Source of the DNA: Colimorpha sp045591485
GTDB lineage: Bacteria; Bacteroidota; Bacteroidia; Bacteroidales; P3
DNA: 37,329 nucleotides
Assembly (NCBI GenBank): GCA_045591485.1
Contig: JAZNSV010000218.1
Span: forward strand, 1 to 37,329
Reading direction: 5' to 3'
Under the pieces are notes generated by a model, which did no database searches, had not been told where the DNA came from, and saw nothing but the letters and a program-made list of their open reading frames with translations. Every line of letters starts with the position of its first letter. Within the stretch, counting starts at the first letter, position 1. A program made the translations under genes and the position numbers. Below are positions 15,914 through 24,068 of this stretch, piece after piece.

Positions 15914-16555
15914 ATGACGCATTTAGTCATTTTGGACTTCGACGGCACCCTGGCCGACACGCAGCCCATCATCATCGCCTCCATCCAGGCGACGCTGAAG
16001 GAGTTGCACCTTCCGGAACGCACCGACGCCGAGTGCAAGAGCATCATCGGCCTGCCGTTGGCGGAATGCTTCACCACCCTCTGCAGCGTCGACGACACCA
16101 CGGCCGAGCACTGCGCCGACGTCTACCGACGCGTGTTCGACGAACTGAACACCGACGGCACCGTCCGCCTCTTCCCACATGTGTTGGAAACGCTGAGAAC
16201 GCTCCACGACCGCGGCCTGCAGCTGGCCATCTGCAGCAGCCGTGGGCGCCCCACGCTGGAGGGCTTCGTGAAGACTTTCCGCCTGGAGCACTACGTCAGC
16301 ATGGTGGTCAGTGCCAACGACGTGGAGCACCACAAGCCCCATCCCGAGCCGGTGCAGAAGATCCTCGCCGCCCTCGGCATTGCCCCCGGGGAGGCCGTTG
16401 TGGTGGGCGATGCCAGCTACGACATCCTGATGGGCCGTGCCGCCGGCTGCTGCACCGTGGGCGTCACCTACGGCAACCAGTCCGCCGCCGACCTCCGCGC
16501 CGCCGGCGCCGACCACCTGATAGACGACTTCGCCGACCTGCTCACATGCCTTTAG
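15914..16555 (+). CDS. HAD superfamily phosphatase (phosphoglycolate phosphatase-like)
   Basis: The 213-aa protein has all HAD motifs: DFDGTLAD with nucleophile Asp8 and acid/base Asp10, SSRG (motif II), KPHPEP (motif III lysine), and VVGDASYDI (motif IV). The cap is helical (subclass I), as in Gph, PgmB and PpaX proteins. Substrate cannot be assigned; phosphoglycolate, sugar phosphates or pyrophosphate are possible. It is 55 bp after ribE and the next gene starts immediately after or inside its 3' end, so these form one transcript. Confidence 0.9.
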   Translation: MTHLVILDFDGTLADTQPIIIASIQATLKELHLPERTDAECKSIIGLPLAECFTTLCSVDDTTAEHCADVYRRVFDELNTDGTVRLFPHVLETLRTLHDRGLQLAICSSRGRPTLEGFVKTFRLEHYVSMVVSANDVEHHKPHPEPVQKILAALGIAPGEAVVVGDASYDILMGRAAGCCTVGVTYGNQSAADLRAAGADHLIDDFADLLTCL

Positions 16556-16557
16556 CC

Positions 16558-16908
16558 ATGGGACCGCTGATAGTACACAACCGCCTCATCCCTTTCGGGA
16601 GCTATCGCGCGGTGACACTCTTCCCCTTCGTATTCTATAAAGGGACGACACTTAGCGACCGCGAGGTGTGCCACGAAACAGTACACCTCTACCAGCAACT
16701 CTGCATGCTGGTGGTGCCATTCTATGTGCTTTATGTATTGTTTTGGCTTATAGGCCTGCTGCGATACCTCAGCCACGACCGCGCCTACCGCGCAATTCCA
16801 TTCGAGCGCTCAGCCTACCGCCTCGAAGGACGTACCGACCTGCGCTGGCGCACCATGGCCTTCGACTGGCTGCGGTGCCTCTATAATATTAATGCACTCA
16901 CGCAATAA
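16558..16908 (+). CDS. Small membrane protein with HExxH motif (mini-zincin-like)
   Basis: The product is 116 aa (120 aa if the ATG at 16546, overlapping the HAD stop, is used). It contains HETVH at residues 39-43, a hydrophobic helix at about 46-68, and FERSAY with Glu83. This His-Glu-xx-His plus downstream Glu layout is that of gluzincin metalloproteases, compressed into a tiny protein. Related small Bacteroidetes proteins share the LYQQ and PFERxAY patterns, but I know of no proven activity. It ends 5 bp before the convergent FMN reductase gene, within ACGCACTCAC repeats. Confidence 0.7.
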   Translation: MGPLIVHNRLIPFGSYRAVTLFPFVFYKGTTLSDREVCHETVHLYQQLCMLVVPFYVLYVLFWLIGLLRYLSHDRAYRAIPFERSAYRLEGRTDLRWRTMAFDWLRCLYNINALTQ

Positions 16909-16924
16909 CGCACTCACACAATAA
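16889..16924. repeat. ACGCACTCAC short repeat
   Basis: The block alternates ATGCACTCACGC and ACGCACTCACAC motifs and spans the convergent ends of two genes. AACGCACTCACACAATAA (16906-16923) recurs exactly, inverted, inside the macrodomain gene near 29356-29373. A looser version is near 15885-15920. Confidence 0.7.
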
Positions 16925-17597
16925 GTTTGTTGGCCATCTCCACCAAGCGGCGGCCCAGGTCGCGGGCGTTCTGCAGGTCGGTGGCAAAGTGCTCGTCGCG
17001 GTAGTGGCGCTTGTCCTCTTCGCTGAAGAGGTTGAAGTCGTAGCGGCCGTAGTCGTTGAACTGGTAGGTGTTGCAGGCGTAGAGGGTCTCGCTGTAGCCG
17101 AAGATATCGGCCATCACCTTGGTATTCTCCTCAAGCAGGGTGGGGTAGCCAATCTGCTTCATATAGTCCTCGGGGCAGTTCATGGTGAAGATCATGGCCG
17201 TGGGGATTACCTTGTCGCGCAGGGTGATGTGCTTCCCGTTCTCGTACATATAGGTGCCAACGGGGAAGGCCAGACGCTCCATGAACGATCGCAAGTCGCC
17301 CGTGGGGTAGCTGTAGTAGACCGGCGAGCCCAGCACCAGCACGTCGCACTGGCGGGCGCGCTCCAGCACGGGGCGCAGGTCGTCCTTGATGGCGCAGACG
17401 CCATTGGTCTTCGAGTTCTTCAGCTTGCAGGCGAAGCAGCTCTTGCAGCCGTGGAAATTAATGTCGTAGAGGTGCACCATATCGCACTCAGCACCGGCCT
17501 CCGTGGCCCCCTGCATCGCGCTTTCCAGCATCTTGGCGGTATTCCACCCCTTGCGCGGCGACCCGTTGACAAACATTGCTTTAACAATATTGCTCAT
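16914..17597 (-). CDS. NADPH-dependent FMN reductase / flavodoxin-like oxidoreductase
   Basis: The protein of about 227 aa has the flavodoxin-like phosphate-binding motif GSPRKGWNT (12-20) and the triple cysteine CKSCFACK (Cys51, 54, 57) seen in iron-sulfur flavoprotein-type and NAD(P)H oxidoreductases. The segment GSPVYYSYPTGDLRSFMERL is the usual FMN-contact region. It probably reduces a quinone, metal or other electrophile with NAD(P)H. ATG 17597 is chosen because the promoter box at 17625-17632 overlaps the longer frame. Confidence 0.85.
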   Translation of the reverse strand: MSNIVKAMFVNGSPRKGWNTAKMLESAMQGATEAGAECDMVHLYDINFHGCKSCFACKLKNSKTNGVCAIKDDLRPVLERARQCDVLVLGSPVYYSYPTGDLRSFMERLAFPVGTYMYENGKHITLRDKVIPTAMIFTMNCPEDYMKQIGYPTLLEENTKVMADIFGYSETLYACNTYQFNDYGRYDFNLFSEEDKRHYRDEHFATDLQNARDLGRRLVEMANKLIV

Positions 17598-17624
17598 ATC
17601 AGTTCTTGTTAGTAATTGAGAGCG

Positions 17625-17632
17625 CAAAGATA
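17625..17632 (-). promoter_or_regulatory. -7 promoter box of the FMN reductase gene
   Basis: TATCTTTG on the minus strand, 28 bp upstream of the chosen start. Confidence 0.6.
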
Positions 17633-17697
17633 CACATTTATTTCTACATATGTCTGGCTGGTATACCGATAATTTCCGCCGAATGGTTTTTATTTTG

Positions 17698-17705
17698 TAT
17701 TTTTG
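17698..17705 (+). promoter_or_regulatory. -7 promoter box of the DHH lipoprotein gene
   Basis: TATTTTTG lies 87 bp upstream of the ATG at 17793. The -33 region is not a clear match. Confidence 0.55.
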
Positions 17706-17792
17706 CAGTCACTTTGTACAGCAAAAAGATACCTGGCGACACCCAGATCCACAAGGTTGAAACCTAATAATTATATTGTAAAATAAACCAAA

Positions 17793-18989
17793 ATGAGAAC
17801 CTCTTTCATACGGATGTCGGCTGCCATCCTCTTATGCAGCCTGGCGGTTGTAACCATGTCCTGCAGCGACAAGGAGAACCCCAGACAGGAGAATACGCCC
17901 TTCCAGCAGATGCTCAGCGAGCTGGATTGGGGAACCGACACATGCTATATCTACGGACACAAGACCCCCGACGTCGACGCCGTCACTTCGGCGCTGGCCT
18001 ACGCCAAGCTGATGCGCAAGCTGGGTTACAACTGCGAGGCCAAGGTGTCGAGCCCGATGAACCGCGAGACAGATTATATCTCCCGGGTGTTCGGCATCGA
18101 ATTGCCAGCTCTGAAGGACAGCGTGGTACCGCAGACGCGTCTCATCCTGACCGACCACACCGACTATGCCCAGTGTGTCAACGGCGCGCGCCAGGCTGTC
18201 ATCCTGCAGAAAATCGACCACCATGTGGAGGGCGACATCCGCGATGCCAACATACCCTTCGTGCGTCGCGAAATGGTGGGCTCGACGGGCACCATCATCT
18301 ATGAAATCTACCGCGAAGAGGGCATTGCTATCGACGATGAGACGGCCCGCATCCTGCTGGCCGGCATCATCAGCGACACACGCAACCTCTCCAAGAGCTC
18401 CACGCGCGCCATCGACACCTCGGCGTGGCTGGCCCTGACCACCCAGCTGGGCATCAGCGCCGACTCGGCCGCCCGCCTCAACCGTGCCATGGCCGATGCC
18501 GCCTACGACTACTCGGGGATGACCGACGCCGAGATATTCCTCTCCGACTACAAGGAATACGACATCAACGACCACCTGCTTGGTTTCGGCAGCCTGGCCT
18601 GCAAAGCATCGGAGATGGATGCCTTCATCGACCGCATGCTGGCCGTGATGCCCATGCTGATGCAGCAGCAGGGACGCCAGATGATGGTGGCCAAGATTGA
18701 TAATCTGGTACCCAACACCAGCGATGACCGCGAGGAGACCCCCTACGTCGTCAACGGTCTCTACTTCCTCTACTACGGTGATGGCGCCCGTGCCGTCGCC
18801 GAAGCCATCTTCGGCCCCTCGCTACGTGAAGGCGTATGCTACACCCCGGACAACTACTCCCGAAAGCAGATTGTCCCCCCTTCTTACCGAGCAGCTGAAC
18901 TGACGCCTGTCGCATCATTCATTCACCAAATACATTCAAATTTGGTGATTATGCAAAACCCGATTGACCAACTGCGCGAAAAAAAGTAG
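17793..18989 (+). CDS. Exported DHH-family, Mn-dependent pyrophosphatase-like lipoprotein
   Basis: This 398-aa protein carries family II pyrophosphatase motifs in order: GHKTPDVDAV (55-64), DHTD (121-124), DHH (142-144), GIISDTRNLSKS, and the DHHA2-domain motif SRKQIVPP near 353-360. Those motifs supply the metal site and active-site arginine and lysine. Unusually it starts with a signal peptide and lipobox TMSC (Cys24), so it should be lipidated in the cell envelope, whereas known family II pyrophosphatases are cytoplasmic. DHTD replaces the usual DHNE, so the substrate may differ. A strong terminator follows. Confidence 0.85.
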   Translation: MRTSFIRMSAAILLCSLAVVTMSCSDKENPRQENTPFQQMLSELDWGTDTCYIYGHKTPDVDAVTSALAYAKLMRKLGYNCEAKVSSPMNRETDYISRVFGIELPALKDSVVPQTRLILTDHTDYAQCVNGARQAVILQKIDHHVEGDIRDANIPFVRREMVGSTGTIIYEIYREEGIAIDDETARILLAGIISDTRNLSKSSTRAIDTSAWLALTTQLGISADSAARLNRAMADAAYDYSGMTDAEIFLSDYKEYDINDHLLGFGSLACKASEMDAFIDRMLAVMPMLMQQQGRQMMVAKIDNLVPNTSDDREETPYVVNGLYFLYYGDGARAVAEAIFGPSLREGVCYTPDNYSRKQIVPPSYRAAELTPVASFIHQIHSNLVIMQNPIDQLREKK

Positions 18990-19012
18990 TATGACAAAGA
19001 TTGACAGAAAAC

Positions 19013-19040
19013 AGAAACGGGGGCCAAGGCCCCCGTTTCT
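19013..19040 (+). terminator. Terminator after the DHH lipoprotein gene
   Basis: AGAAACGGGGGCC (19013-19025) and GGCCCCCGTTTCT (19028-19040) form a perfect 13-bp GC-rich stem 24 bp after the stop, followed by TAGTTAGT rather than a long T-run. Confidence 0.8.
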
Positions 19041-19051
19041 TAGTTAGTATG

Positions 19052-19213
19052 CTTCTATAAATTCAGAATGCTCCTGTTCGCTTCGCTCACGAAATCTATA
19101 AATCTTATAGATTTTCGCCCTTAACTCTGCTTCGCAGCTTGTTGCGTCAGAAGTAATTTATAAGATTTATGGATTTCTGCCCGCAGGGCAAGGAGTTTAC
19201 TGATTTATAGAAG
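19052..19213 (-). mobile_element. MITE-like, gene-less derivative of the GxxExxY cassette
   Basis: The core 19071-19195, read on the minus strand, begins CTCCTTGCC and ends GAACAGGAG, like the full cassette at 11792-12329. It keeps the left-end CTGACGC motif (there the first codons of the gene) but has lost the gene interior. AATCTATAAG-type arms replace AATCTTGTAA. An outer inverted repeat CTTCTATAAATTCAG (19052-19066) / CTGATTTATAGAAG (19200-19213) encloses it. It sits between a terminator and the rubrerythrin stop and encodes nothing. Confidence 0.7.
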
Positions 19214-19219
19214 AGTCCT

Positions 19220-19927
19220 TTAGTAGTTCTGCTTGTTGATCTCGAAGTAGGACTGCGGATGGTTGCACACGGGGCAAACCTCCGGGGCCTGGGTGCCCAC
19301 CACGATGTGGCCGCAGTTGCGGCACTCCCACACCTTCACCTCGCTCTTGGCGAAGACCTCCTTGGCCTCCACATTGTGGAGCAGGGCGCGGTAGCGCTCT
19401 TCGTGGTGCTTCTCGATGGCGGCCACGCCACGGAAACGGGCGGCCAGCTCCGGGAAGCCCTCGGCCTCGGCGGTGCGGGCGAAGCCCTCGTACATGTCCG
19501 TCCACTCGTGGTTCTCACCCTCGGCGGCGGCCAGCAGGTTCTCGGCGGTGGTGCCGATGCCGTTCAGCTCCTTGAACCACAGCTTGGCATGCTCCTTCTC
19601 GTTCTCGGCGGTCTGCAGGAAGAGGGCGGCAATCTGCTCGTAGCCTTCCTTCTTGGCCTTCGAGGCGAAGTAGGTGTACTTGTTGCGGGCCTGGCTCTCG
19701 CCGGCGAAGGCCTCCATCAGGTTCTTCTCGGTCTGCGTGCCGGCATAGGGGTTGGCCTTGGGAGCCTCATCCATCGGGGCGAACTTCTCCTTGCCCTGCT
19801 TGCAGCGGGGACACTTCCAGTCGGCGGGCAGCGCCTCGAAGGGCGTTCCGGGGGCTATACCCTGCGTCGGGTCACCCTTGGCGGGGTCATACTCATACTT
19901 GCATACGGTGCATTGGTACTTCTTCAT
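19220..19927 (-). CDS. Rubrerythrin with rubredoxin domains at both ends
   Basis: The 235-aa protein has three modules: an N-terminal rubredoxin (Cys6/Cys9 and Cys39/Cys42), a ferritin-like diiron domain (about 65-190) with ENEKEHAKLW and EKHHEERY ligand helices, and a C-terminal rubredoxin-like knuckle (CRNC near 203, CPVC near 219). Classical rubrerythrin has only the C-terminal module; reverse rubrerythrin has only the N-terminal one. It should reduce hydrogen peroxide with electrons from NADH-rubredoxin reductase, protecting an anaerobe. The leader is about 70 nt. Confidence 0.92.
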   Translation of the reverse strand: MKKYQCTVCKYEYDPAKGDPTQGIAPGTPFEALPADWKCPRCKQGKEKFAPMDEAPKANPYAGTQTEKNLMEAFAGESQARNKYTYFASKAKKEGYEQIAALFLQTAENEKEHAKLWFKELNGIGTTAENLLAAAEGENHEWTDMYEGFARTAEAEGFPELAARFRGVAAIEKHHEERYRALLHNVEAKEVFAKSEVKVWECRNCGHIVVGTQAPEVCPVCNHPQSYFEINKQNY

Positions 19928-20005
19928 GTCTCTATATGTTTTAGGATTAATAATTCATTGAAAACATTACTGTTATGCCGTATTCCAGCGGGGTTTCAGT
20001 AAATG

Positions 20006-20013
20006 CAAAGTTA
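20006..20013 (-). promoter_or_regulatory. -7 promoter box of the rubrerythrin gene
   Basis: TAACTTTG on the minus strand, 79 bp upstream of the start. No clear -33 TTTG. Confidence 0.5.
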
Positions 20014-20073
20014 ACAAAAAAATTGATTTCAACAGAACTTTTTTGCCAAAAGTATGTGGGTGATCCCTCATGT

Positions 20074-20106
20074 GTCATGATATGACGCACCGCTTTGCTA
20101 TTTTTG
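20074..20106 (+). promoter_or_regulatory. Promoter of the 20128 gene with an overlapping palindrome
   Basis: TATTTTTG (20099-20106) is a good -7 box. The -33 region is occupied by the 13-bp dyad GTCATGATATGAC (20074-20086), which could be a repressor site. The operator role is inferred. Confidence 0.5.
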
Positions 20107-20127
20107 CAGCCGAAAAATAGTTGGAGT

Positions 20128-20799
20128 ATGCAAGAACCAAAAGACAATATCGGCCAGTTGCGCAAGCGGCTGCAGGACTGCGAGGATTATATCCTGCGTA
20201 TTGCAAAGCCATTTGATGGCTATTGGGACAAGTCAGCGACGGAGGTGCTTGACGACCACCTGGGCACGCGGAAATGGATACTTGACGAAATGTTCGAGAA
20301 GCACGCCACCGAGGCCGAGGTGCGGCGCTTCGAGGTGGTCAACGAGAGGCTGCTGGCGCTGACGAAGCAGCTGAACGAGCGTCACCGCACGCTGCAGGAG
20401 CAGATGGCCGCCATCCATACCCTCGCTGGCGAGCCTTTTGAGTTGGAGACCACGCTCCTCTATAGTCACAACGACGAAGATCCTCACCTCTTTACGATGG
20501 AGGAGGAGGCCTTCTATGGCTCGCGGTGGAACGAGATGCTGTGGGTCATCGGCGAGAACTCACGGCTGGACGACATCTGCTGGTGCTGTGGTGATCATAT
20601 CTGTAACCTCGACGACGGCCAGACGTGGGCCGAAGGCCCCCTTTGCATACCCCAACTCGACCACCTCTGCATCTGCTACGCCGTCCACGCCCTTTGCACC
20701 CACATGCGCTACTCCATCCCCGACCTCCTCCGCATGACCACCTACGCCTTCAACTACCAGATAAATATGCCCGTGGATGTTGTACCGCTTGAGGATTAA
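20128..20799 (+). CDS. Hypothetical protein
   Basis: I do not recognise a family. The 223-aa product has a helical, charged N-terminal half with coiled-coil character (about 15-105), then a compact region with CWCCGDHICNLDD and further Cys/His residues (LCIPQLDHLCICYAVHALCTH) that might bind a metal. Neither signal peptide nor membrane segment is evident. ATG 20128 is chosen because the promoter box ends at 20106. It precedes the mcrBC genes on the same strand, but those have their own promoter and a clearly lower GC, so it probably marks the left boundary of the island. Confidence 0.7.
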   Translation: MQEPKDNIGQLRKRLQDCEDYILRIAKPFDGYWDKSATEVLDDHLGTRKWILDEMFEKHATEAEVRRFEVVNERLLALTKQLNERHRTLQEQMAAIHTLAGEPFELETTLLYSHNDEDPHLFTMEEEAFYGSRWNEMLWVIGENSRLDDICWCCGDHICNLDDGQTWAEGPLCIPQLDHLCICYAVHALCTHMRYSIPDLLRMTTYAFNYQINMPVDVVPLED

Positions 20800-20834
20800 A
20801 ATGTTAAAAGTGCGTCGGTATCAAAAAATATGTG

Positions 20835-20842
20835 TATCTTTG
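20835..20842 (+). promoter_or_regulatory. -7 promoter box of mcrBC
   Basis: TATCTTTG, 29 bp upstream of the mcrB ATG at 20872. No clear TTTG at -33. Confidence 0.6.
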
Positions 20843-20871
20843 CAAAAAATATAAACCTTCTTATTCCTGCT

Positions 20872-22551
20872 ATGAAATACTGGTTAATCAATCCCAAAAA
20901 CGAAGGCTCCAACACGGACTTGTCTGATGAATCTTACGATTCAATCTATATGGGATGGCCTGCTGACAAATGTCCCAAATTTTATAATGATGTGCAGATT
21001 GGGGATTACATCATTGTTACTGAGGGCGCACACACAAATACCAGATTACACTATATAGGGAGGGCAATTTCTTTAGAGAATAATTGCTGGCATTTATCAC
21101 ACTCAACGGATTCCTTAAATGAAGAAGTGTCCAAAATCATACGTAATAATCCAAAGGATTTTGGAGGAGGAGAATCCAAGAATCCCTGGGGGTCTACAAA
21201 ATCCATTATTGAATTAACATCAAATCCTTCTGAAAAAGTTATAAAAGAGTTAATAAACAATCATTTTATGAAAGTGGAAAATCGTGAAAGGGTAGGAGAA
21301 TATGAGAGGATGTTGATATCTAACCACAATATTATCCTTACTGGTGCCCCTGGTACTGGAAAAACATATCACGCCAAGCAGATTGCAGCACAAATGATAC
21401 TCGGGAAAGAGTACGATGAAACGACGGCCTCAGATGAAGAAAAGAAAAAGATGAAGGAGCAGTGTGCTTTCGTTCAGTTCCACCCAAGCTATGATTATAC
21501 CGATTTTGTAGAAGGGTTAAGACCCATTGACGATGGGAAAGGCAATATATCCTTTAAAAGACAAAATGGTGTTTTCAAATCTTTTTGTGAGGATGCCATA
21601 GAACAACCTTCTGCTAAGATCACGAAAAGTGCTGCCACAAATATGCTTGATTGGTGTAAGAACAATTTTCCTAACGACCCAATTAAATCGATTCGTGAGG
21701 GGAAATATATTCCTTTTGAAATACAAAACGGCCACATCTATGCCACTGATAAAAAATATCCCGTAAGTGACAACAGTATAATACGGTATCTTCGGACGCA
21801 AGTGTACAATCCACAACATGAGACATACGCACCCACCATTGGACAATATATATTGAACCATTACAGGGGAGAGATTGAAAAATCTCCAGCGGACAAAAAG
21901 GCAAAGTATGTCTTCATCATTGATGAAATCAATCGCGGCGAGATTTCTAAGATATTCGGAGAATTATTCTTCTCTATTGACCCAGGGTATCGTGGCCCTA
22001 ACGGTATAGTTAAAACTCAGTATCAGAACCTTATCGAGGAAGACGACATATTCTACGATGGCTTCTATGTGCCAAAGAATGTCTACATTATTGGAACCAT
22101 GAACGACATAGACCGCAGTGTGGAAAGCATGGACTTCGCTTTCCGCCGCAGATTCGCTTTCAAAGAGGTAACTGCACAGGAGAGTCAGCAGATGCTTGAT
22201 TCAGATTCGGCATGGGGAAAAGATGAAAATGGAAAATCTCGTAAGCCATCGCCCGAAATCATTTCTGAGATAAAGAAACGCATGGATGCCTTAAACAATG
22301 CGATATGTCCAGACAACCTTGACAAAAATAATTCAGACAAAAAGGGGATTGACGGACTTTCGTCGGCATATCACATCGGTGCCAGCTATTTCTTAAAGCT
22401 TGTGAATTATATGAATGATGGTAGCGTTGATTACCAAAAACTTTGGGATAACCATTTGAAAGGCTTGCTGTTTGAATATTTACGCGGAATGCCAGATTCC
22501 GAAGGGAAACTGGAAACATTGGAAAACGCATTCTTTAGCAAACAATCATGA
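20872..22551 (+). CDS. mcrB: McrB-type AAA+ GTPase with N-terminal EVE-like domain
   Basis: The 559-aa protein starts with an EVE/PUA-like module (YWLINPKNEG... GWPADKCP... GDYIIVTEG, residues 2-115), which reads modified bases in related restriction proteins. The AAA+ motor follows: Walker A GAPGTGKT (158-165), the McrB marker FHPSYDYTDFVEGLRP, Walker B FIIDEINRGE, and IGTMNDIDRS, corresponding to the MNTADRS GTP motif. With McrC it should cleave DNA carrying modified cytosines, typically phage DNA. It overlaps mcrC by ATGA and looks AT-rich compared with the contig. Confidence 0.93.
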   Translation: MKYWLINPKNEGSNTDLSDESYDSIYMGWPADKCPKFYNDVQIGDYIIVTEGAHTNTRLHYIGRAISLENNCWHLSHSTDSLNEEVSKIIRNNPKDFGGGESKNPWGSTKSIIELTSNPSEKVIKELINNHFMKVENRERVGEYERMLISNHNIILTGAPGTGKTYHAKQIAAQMILGKEYDETTASDEEKKKMKEQCAFVQFHPSYDYTDFVEGLRPIDDGKGNISFKRQNGVFKSFCEDAIEQPSAKITKSAATNMLDWCKNNFPNDPIKSIREGKYIPFEIQNGHIYATDKKYPVSDNSIIRYLRTQVYNPQHETYAPTIGQYILNHYRGEIEKSPADKKAKYVFIIDEINRGEISKIFGELFFSIDPGYRGPNGIVKTQYQNLIEEDDIFYDGFYVPKNVYIIGTMNDIDRSVESMDFAFRRRFAFKEVTAQESQQMLDSDSAWGKDENGKSRKPSPEIISEIKKRMDALNNAICPDNLDKNNSDKKGIDGLSSAYHIGASYFLKLVNYMNDGSVDYQKLWDNHLKGLLFEYLRGMPDSEGKLETLENAFFSKQS

Positions 22552-23969
22552 GCCGTCTACGTATCACCGATAATCACGAGGCTGTAGAGATCACCCATGA
22601 GAGTGATTCAAGGTATTGGCTTGACGAACTAGACGATAACACGCGGGATGATTTGCTTCGAATCGCCAATGTTCAGATAAAAAAACTAAAAAGTGATGAA
22701 AGCCGGAATCTGTTAGTTTTTCCAAGAGACTTGGGATACTACGGGGATGATGTGGGCGAAGGTGAGATTATCAGCTTTTATGACGACCACATTGCAACCG
22801 GCAATATAATGGGATTTGTCGGGGTAAACAATACCCAAGTGGATATTGTTTCTCGATTCGCAAAGACAGATGGCGAAGACTACTTCCTGCACTATATGTT
22901 ACAGCGAGTGTTTGCCATCAACTTGTTCAATATTAAGCACTCAACCAGCTATCAGCCGATTTTTGACTTTTTACTTTATCTGTTTCCATACTTCCTCAAG
23001 AAGGTGCTTCGGCAAGGCATATATAAGAAATACAGACGATTCGAGTACAATGACTCCAAAATACGAGGACCGATTGATGCAAACCGACATATTCGGTATA
23101 ACATTCCATTCCACGGAACGGTAGCGTATTCGACACGAGAACATACTTATGACAATGAGGTGACCGAGCTGATTCGGCACACGATAGAATACATCAAGAC
23201 TCACCCTCTGGGGAATAATGTATTGGCCTGTGACCAAGAGACGAAAAATGCCGTCATAACGATAAGGCAAGCCACTCCATCATACAATACAAGAGACCGC
23301 AATAGAATAATCAACCTCAATTTGCGTCCAGTTACCCATCCATATTATTCAGAATACACAGCATTGCAAAAATTATGTGTTCAAATACTTAGACATGAGT
23401 CAATAAAATACGGACAGGATAAAGATAAAATATACGGAGTTCTGTTTGACGGCGCATGGCTTTGGGAAGAATACCTGAACACCATATTTAGCAAATCAGG
23501 ACTGGACATTACGCATGCGAAGAATAAGACAGGAGAGAATGGAATTTCCCTATATAATAAAGGACGAAAAAACTACTACCCGGATTTCTACATAGATACC
23601 AAATGTGCCGAGACGTCATTTGTTTTGGACGCAAAATACAAGCGTTTAGGTCATGACGTGAAATTTGATGGCCAGGACGATGAGAGAACAAATACTATTG
23701 CAATCAGTCGAGAGGATTTGTTCCAGATGATAACTTATATGCATATTCTGCCTGCTCAGCATTGCGCATTGCTTTATCCCATAGAGAGGCCTGATGACAA
23801 AAATGGCGGGATAATCCTCTCTGCGTTGCGGCAATTGTGCGGATACGGTGGACAAATTGGAGGAATTGGCATACCAATCGTTACAAGCAAAAGTTTTGAG
23901 GAATTCTGCGAAAACCAAAGACGTGTGGAGTCTGATTTTGCCGAAAAGGTAAAAAGTTTGGTTAAATAA
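22548..23969 (+). CDS. mcrC: McrC-type restriction endonuclease subunit
   Basis: This 473-aa protein matches McrC: an N-terminal beta-rich region that docks on the McrB hexamer and a C-terminal PD-(D/E)XK nuclease with PDFYID (about residue 345) and VLDAKYKR (about 360) as the catalytic Asp and Asp-x-Lys. McrC stimulates McrB GTP hydrolysis and cuts DNA. The 4-nt overlap with mcrB indicates translational coupling. It shares the lower GC of the block. Confidence 0.93.
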   Translation: MSRLRITDNHEAVEITHESDSRYWLDELDDNTRDDLLRIANVQIKKLKSDESRNLLVFPRDLGYYGDDVGEGEIISFYDDHIATGNIMGFVGVNNTQVDIVSRFAKTDGEDYFLHYMLQRVFAINLFNIKHSTSYQPIFDFLLYLFPYFLKKVLRQGIYKKYRRFEYNDSKIRGPIDANRHIRYNIPFHGTVAYSTREHTYDNEVTELIRHTIEYIKTHPLGNNVLACDQETKNAVITIRQATPSYNTRDRNRIINLNLRPVTHPYYSEYTALQKLCVQILRHESIKYGQDKDKIYGVLFDGAWLWEEYLNTIFSKSGLDITHAKNKTGENGISLYNKGRKNYYPDFYIDTKCAETSFVLDAKYKRLGHDVKFDGQDDERTNTIAISREDLFQMITYMHILPAQHCALLYPIERPDDKNGGIILSALRQLCGYGGQIGGIGIPIVTSKSFEEFCENQRRVESDFAEKVKSLVK

Positions 23970-23996
23970 AGGTTCTGAGTGTTTTTTAAACTATCT

Positions 23997-24037
23997 ACGG
24001 GAGTGCCACAATATGGCACTCCGTTTCTGTATTTTTG
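23997..24037 (+). promoter_or_regulatory. Hairpin plus -7 box between mcrC and the 24069 gene
   Basis: GAGTGCCA (24001-24008) and TGGCACTC (24014-24021) form an 8-bp stem 30 nt after the mcrC stop, followed by T-rich DNA; this looks like a terminator. The box TATTTTTG (24030-24037) of the next gene overlaps its tail, so terminator and promoter are fused, or the dyad is an operator. Confidence 0.6.
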
Positions 24038-24068
24038 CAGTCGAAAAGTAAACAAAAAAGATTGAAAT

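Noticed and set aside
20872..22551. McrB as a generic AAA+ (MoxR-like) ATPase
   Set aside because: The FHPSYDYTDFVEG motif, the MNDIDRS loop and the overlapping mcrC gene identify the McrB branch.
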